Shown piece by piece: positions 59,657-64,000 of a stretch of 64,000 nt of DNA (position 1 is its first letter; every line of letters starts with the position of its first letter). The stretch is from Pezizomycotina sp. ARF18 (lineage: Eukaryota; Ascomycota). The stretch is taken from assembly GCA_002224055.1 (NCBI GenBank), contig AZLU01000054.1, forward strand, positions 69,823 through 133,822, written 5' to 3'. The translations under genes and the position numbers were made by a program. Below the pieces are notes generated by a model. It was not told the DNA's origin. It ran no database searches and worked only from the letters and a program-made list of their open reading frames with translations.

Positions 59657-62550
59657 TTAGCCAAAGTGCATAAGCGTCTGCTTCTTCTTCCCTTTCTTCT
59701 TCGAGCTTTCACCGCCGCCACCACCACCACCACCATCTTGTCCTTGATCGCTGTTATAGTTGTTATCGTCACCGCCGCCGCCGCCGCCTCCGCCAGCGCC
59801 CCAGACGCTAGTAGGAGCAGAGCCCTCGTTTTTACGCGGGACGGGACCGAAGCCGTTCGGGAAGAGTTGCTTCGGTGGTAAGCTAGGGAAATCGTTTCCG
59901 CCACCGATCCTAGGCGCAGGTTTTGACGAAGCAGCCGACGATGAAGAGGCAACGGTAGCGCCCGCCCAAGCCGTCGCTGGCGCGCGTCCGGCTCCTGTTC
60001 TATTTGGGTTGGAAGCGGGTCCGGCGGCGACCAGATGGCTGAGCTTTGATGCCGGATTAGATGTATTACTGGAACTGAATGCACCCCATGGGCTCTTGCC
60101 GGATTGCAGGTTCTTTGTTGTAGCGGACTTGATATTCAATACGCGCGAGAGCCCTTCGCGTGACCCTCGGCGGCGGCCTGAGCAGCTGAGGAGGCGGCAC
60201 CGGCTATTGGAGGATAATCTTCGTTCTAAAAGGCAGAGTATGTTAGCTTAGTAAATCACAGAAAACATAGTAGGTAATAGGAACAGTTATGAAGACTTAC
60301 GACAACTCGCCATGCGTTCCACGCCTTCCTCAGCTCGATAGCCTTGCTTTCTTCCTCGTAGAGATCAGCAACCTCACGCAAAAGCGTACTAATTCTGCTG
60401 CTTTCACATCGAAAAGGCTCCAAAACTACACCTCTAGTTAATATCAATAGCTCTCAGTACCTAGCTATGACAAGAGCAAGAAAAACTTACAGCATCGATA
60501 AGCTCCTTGGCAGACATACTGCCTTCCTTATATCTTCCGACGTACGCCTTGAACCTGGCAATCTTCCTTTCATCGTTCCTAAGCATAAAAGAGGCGCGCG
60601 CAATAGTGGGAGCATGCTTTCTAGCCTTGCTTCATCAGCTTCGCCAACGAGATTGGATGATGATCCCGGCTGGCTGCCTGATATTGGTGTACTTGTATCT
60701 CTCGCCTTCTTCTCTCGTTTTGACGATTCGGAGGGTGACGAGGGGGGTCGGATGTTGAGGTTTGCTAACGGAGGGAAGTCTGAAGTTTGCGTACGTCCTG
60801 GGTAGGACCATCGGCCGCGGCCGTACGCATCTGAAGCGAAGGCCGCAGCAAATACAGTTTCAGTACCATTAGCAGCAGGTGCTGGTGCTGGTGGTGGCGC
60901 CTGAGCTGCTTGCTGCTGCTGTGGTTGTTGTGGTGCAGGGGCAGGCGCTGCGCAGCTGACATCTGCGAACCAAATTGGCGAGTCGTCACTGACTGCGCAC
61001 TTTGCACTTGCATTTGCCGCTGGAGAGCGTTCTGCGCGCGATTCATGCCCTGGGATGATGATTCAGCGGCCGGTTGCTCTTGAGCCTGCGCCTGCTGTCC
61101 GCCCCGTCCGCGACCACCACGTCCCCGTCCATCCCTGCCGTAAGAACCAGGTTGATTCAATCCCGGCAATGTAGAAAGGTCAATCTTCCGAGAGTCCTTC
61201 ATCGCCTTGCTCGTTAGGCCGTTAGGGTGGTGTTCTCTCTGATGCACGCGAAGCTCATATTCCGTTTCCCACACCTCAAACTTCTTTTCCAAGCATTCTT
61301 CCTCGGGCATTGGTAGTGGTCTTTCTTAAAGTGTTCGGAGACGGCCTCAAAATCCAAGAACCACTGCGACTTCTTGTCGTTATTGTCCCTCGCATTCCTG
61401 TCACAGATGAAGCAGGTTTCGTGGTGTTCCTTGCAGTGTTGATAAAGCTCGTCGTCACCGTAAAACTACGCCTGCAGAAGCCGCATTCAGGATGCCTCGG
61501 AAGCCAGACTGTTCGAACTTCCGGGCTTGTCGTCGCCGTGCCTTTCGTGCATACGAAGCTCCTGATCAGTGAAGAGCGTGTGTTCGTGGCAGAAGACCTT
61601 CTTGTTCCTCGTACACAGGTCGCAAAGACGCTGGTGATGAACATTGCGAACGTGACGATGCAGATCCGGCCAACCCATACAGGCGACGTCGCAGGTAGGC
61701 TCAGGGCAATTGTAGCGGAGCAGCAAAACTGTATCCTCATATATCGTCATCGAATCGTATTTATACCCAGGTTGTCATCCGTCTTCACGATGTCCTTGGG
61801 TGCGAAGTCGAGTACGGCTTTTCGTTATCTAGAGAGAATACCACATGGTCCCAATTCGTCCTGCAGTGAGGACAAGCCTTGCTCTTATACAGGGCTCTCA
61901 TCCGAAGGGCGCAGATGTGGCAAGTGGTGTGGCCGCACGGCGCGATGGAATTGTAAATCACGGATTCGCGCAGATGAAGCACACGTCGTCAGAGTCGGCC
62001 GGCGGCAGATCGAAGCCTTGCTTAGCTTCCGCTTTACCCTCGCGGAATCTTCAACTGCCCATCTTTTCCCTCTGTCGTGGCAGCTTGCCTGCGTTGAGCT
62101 CTGGGACTACCACCTCTGCGTCTGCCACCGCCCCTACCGCCACCTTCGCCGCCGTGCTCTTCATCTCTGGTGGCCCTTCCTTTGCGGGCGGCCGCCGTCT
62201 CCTGCCACCTCCTTGACCTTCGGACCCATCGCCCGTTGGGAAGCATTATCATCGTTGTTGGCGCTGGCATTTCTGTTTTGTGCTGCGCTAGTGGCGCCTC
62301 CAAAAATACTGCTCGCCTGTCTCCCGGTTGTTGTGACGAGGTAGCTTCGTTCGAGCTCGAGGGTTGCCGCTGATCATCACCGCCACGGACACCGTAGCCA
62401 CGACCTCTTGCTGCCCCTCGACCGCCGCCGCCGCCTCTCCTTCTGTTGCCGCGGACCTCTTCCTTCAGCTCCTCCGTCCTGCCTCTGCGGTGGTTCGGAC
62501 GAATTACCGGAAGCTGGCCCTGGTCGGTTGCCGGATGCTTGATCTGCCAT
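59657..62550 (-). CDS. HEL2: E3 ubiquitin ligase HEL2 (ZNF598 homologue)
   Basis: HEL2 binds collided ribosomes and ubiquitinates 40S proteins to start ribosome-associated quality control. The start at 62550 gives MADQASGNRPGPASGNSSEP, followed by an Arg/Gly-rich disordered region. The RING finger (about 61985-61840) has APCGHTTCHICALRMRALYK then SKACPHCRTNWDHVVFSLDN. Zinc fingers follow: CPEPTCDVACMGWPDLHRHV, RNVHHQRLCDLCTRNKKVFC, LFTDQELRMHERHGDD, GHPECGFCRRSFYGDDELYQ, HCKEHHETCFICDRN and WFLDFEAVSEHFKKDH. Then REHHPNGLTSKAMKDSRKID, LSTLPGLNQ and an RGG box. The C-terminal half is Gln/Ala/Ser-rich and ends GKKKQTLMHFG, a conserved last motif. About 900 residues. Introns lie near 60450-60250. 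Repeated frame shifts occur, heaviest between 62450 and 62000. Convergent with PRE1. Confidence 0.94.
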
Positions 62551-62756
62551 TGCGAAAGGGGGGATTAGAATAGAAGTTTATGATCTAAGAGATAGTATCT
62601 GTGATACTGTAATTGAAGTGTCGATTGAAAATTGTGAATGCTTCAAGACCCAAGCCTCGTCGCAGATGGCAAGAAAGGAAAAAGTAAAGTAGTTTTTGAT
62701 CGGAGTTCGAAGAAAGGATTACCGAACAAAGAGATGTTGGGGGGAGGAAAGAAGAA

Positions 62757-62795
<39 letters not shown>

Positions 62796-63288
62796 TATAT
62801 ATATATAAGTAAATATAAACACGATGCTACAGATTACAAGATAGATTCGATCTGAATTAAAGGGAAGAATAAATAATAGAAGAAGAAGGGGAAAAATAAA
62901 ATAAAAAAATAAAATACAATTGAAGATCAAGGGCTGTCAAATAAGAAGATCTGATATTACTGCTTGGGAATCTTGCATTTAGTAGCTAGTGATAGAAAGA
63001 CAGGAACAAAAAAAAGGCGGGAGACAATAATAATAAATTATAAATTAAGCATACTGCAGCACTTTACTACCTACCATAGCAGCAGCATGTGCTCTTCCAT
63101 TTGTCTTTTTTGAGTCACCGCGAGTGAGTTGTGCTTCGCTTTGAGTCAAGATTATTTTCCTTTTACGGAGGCGGCATTTGGTCATACCCGCCAATTTGGC
63201 GACACTAAAAGTACACCCGACTTCAGACTAATTAGCATCATGAAGGACTCTGCAAAGGCGCCTTTTCATCCGGTCTATCTTTTTAATT

Positions 63289-63324
<36 letters not shown>

Positions 63325-63498
63325 CCAGAAGGTATATTGTAGATCATCAAAACTGTTAGAATGTTTGTTGGAAGAAATGGCTCTTACATATCTTTCACGG
63401 AATTTGACAGCACACGAGAAATATATGCTATATTAATGATCCATTTTTTTTTTTCTTTTCTTTATATATAGTACTTAGTATATATTATCTGCGATCTA
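62551..63498. other. spacer between HEL2 and the TLC-domain gene
   Basis: HEL2 promoter and the 3' region of the next gene. It has an A33 run (62760-62792) and, 500 bp away, a T33 run (63292-63324). No gene is seen. Confidence 0.55.
62760..63324 (+). repeat. A33 and T33 tracts in inverted orientation, 500 bp apart
   Basis: A run 62760-62792 and T run 63292-63324, apparently equal in length, flanking a spacer with no gene. Exact lengths are uncertain in this assembly. Confidence 0.75.
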
Positions 63499-64000
63499 TT
63501 AATGAATACAACTAATTCTCCTTCTAAGCGCGTCATCCACCTCGTCTGTTCCTTCATACCCTCCAAATCCATTAGCTACCTTCCCAGCGTCTTCCTTGCT
63601 TGCAGCAGCAGCAACCTTAGGATCAAACCTCTTCCTCACGCATCAACCATCTTCCAAAACCAAACACGTTAAGCAAGCTCGCACCGTGTTGCTAAAGATA
63701 TACGTACACGCCATCCACCTGGGTACGTCATATCCCCGGCGTAACGCATCACCTGCACGTCCTCCTCACTCGGTATCGGGAGACGAAAGCGATGTGGGAA
63801 GGAATATGTTTAGCACGCATAGCTTGCAGGATGTCGTTGTAGACCCAGTAGCTCATGTAATTACCCCAACGACCCGTGCGAAGAAAAAAGAAAGGAGGAA
63901 GAGGATGCCGTTGTACAGCTGCAGCTTCGAGCCTGTCATGTTCAGCTTGTCGAGGAACCAGTGATGTTCAGCATCGGCGTGCTGATTTCGTAGAGGACGA
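63499..64000 (-). CDS. TLC-domain (TRAM/LAG1/CLN8) membrane protein, C-terminal part, cut by the window edge
   Basis: C-terminal part of a multi-span ER-type membrane protein of the TLC family (TDA4/TMEM56-like). Reading from the window end: LYEISTPMLNIHWFLDKLNM, the TLC signature with E-STP-LN-HW, after one missing base. TGSKLQLYNGILFLLSFFFA, a membrane span, and RVVWGNYMSYWVYNDIL follow. After an indel-rich stretch around 63700 the soluble tail has FDPKVAAAASKEDAGKVANG and FGGYEGTDEVDDALRRRIS, with a stop at 63499. The HW pair and surrounding residues are conserved in the lipid-handling TLC families. The 5' part lies beyond 64000, so the total length is unknown. An alternative is another TLC member such as a LAG1-related protein, but the sequence lacks the ceramide synthase motif in what is visible. 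Confidence 0.8.

Noticed and set aside
61310-62344. A 344-codon open frame on the + strand
   Set aside because: It is antisense to the HEL2 RING and zinc fingers, which are clearly real on the minus strand.

Overview
This is a chromosomal window from an ascomycete fungus, probably a filamentous one (Pezizomycotina). The gene set is purely eukaryotic and fungal: PAN1, CSI2-like, HEL2, SET1 with post-SET domain, condensin BRN1, a TLC-domain protein of the TDA4 type. Introns are mostly short, with GTAAGT-like donors and CTAAC/CTAAT-like branch sites. Gene spacing is about 3 kb. I see no transposon, virus-like element, tRNA or rRNA gene, CRISPR array or recognisable secondary-metabolite cluster.

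Layout, left to right (strand in brackets): nitronate monooxygenase (-), RPB11 of RNA polymerase II (+), an unrecognised gene (-), a mitochondrial-type Na/Ca exchanger (-), condensin kleisin BRN1 (+), mitochondrial pyruvate carrier MPC1 (+), endocytic scaffold PAN1 (-), H3K4 methyltransferase SET1 (+), a DUF1917/Bles03 protein (-), a cysteine-rich conserved fungal protein (+), two unrecognised genes (+,+), U3 snoRNP protein RRP9 (-), UMP/CMP kinase URA6 (+), an unrecognised gene (-), PIN-domain protein FCF1 (-), a CSI2-like membrane protein (+), a securin-like protein (-), tropomyosin (+), proteasome beta-4 PRE1 (+), the ribosome-collision E3 ligase HEL2 (-), and the 3' end of a TLC-domain membrane protein (-). 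These are mostly ordinary housekeeping genes. The only functional grouping is loose: RRP9 and FCF1 both act in the small-subunit processome, and PRE1 and HEL2 both act in protein quality control.

The dominant oddity is technical. Nearly every conserved gene, including essential ones, has its reading frame broken several times by one-base insertions or deletions while the protein stays recognisable across the breaks. This is best explained by indel errors in a long-read assembly, not by pseudogenes. Gene coordinates below are therefore whole-locus spans from the inferred start to the inferred stop, including introns.

The second striking feature is about eighteen A or T homopolymers of roughly 18 to 34 bases, all outside coding exons. 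Some are arranged as T-then-A pairs able to fold into hairpins (RPB11 intron 1; the securin/tropomyosin spacer), and one lies between branch site and acceptor in a PRE1 intron. Other points worth checking are a roughly 170-bp tandem duplication upstream of the CSI2-like gene, a first exon in PRE1 that seems to be the ATG alone, two CACGTG boxes exactly 20 bp apart before FCF1, and paired RRPE-like sites between RRP9 and URA6. I did not find a convincing undescribed biological system.
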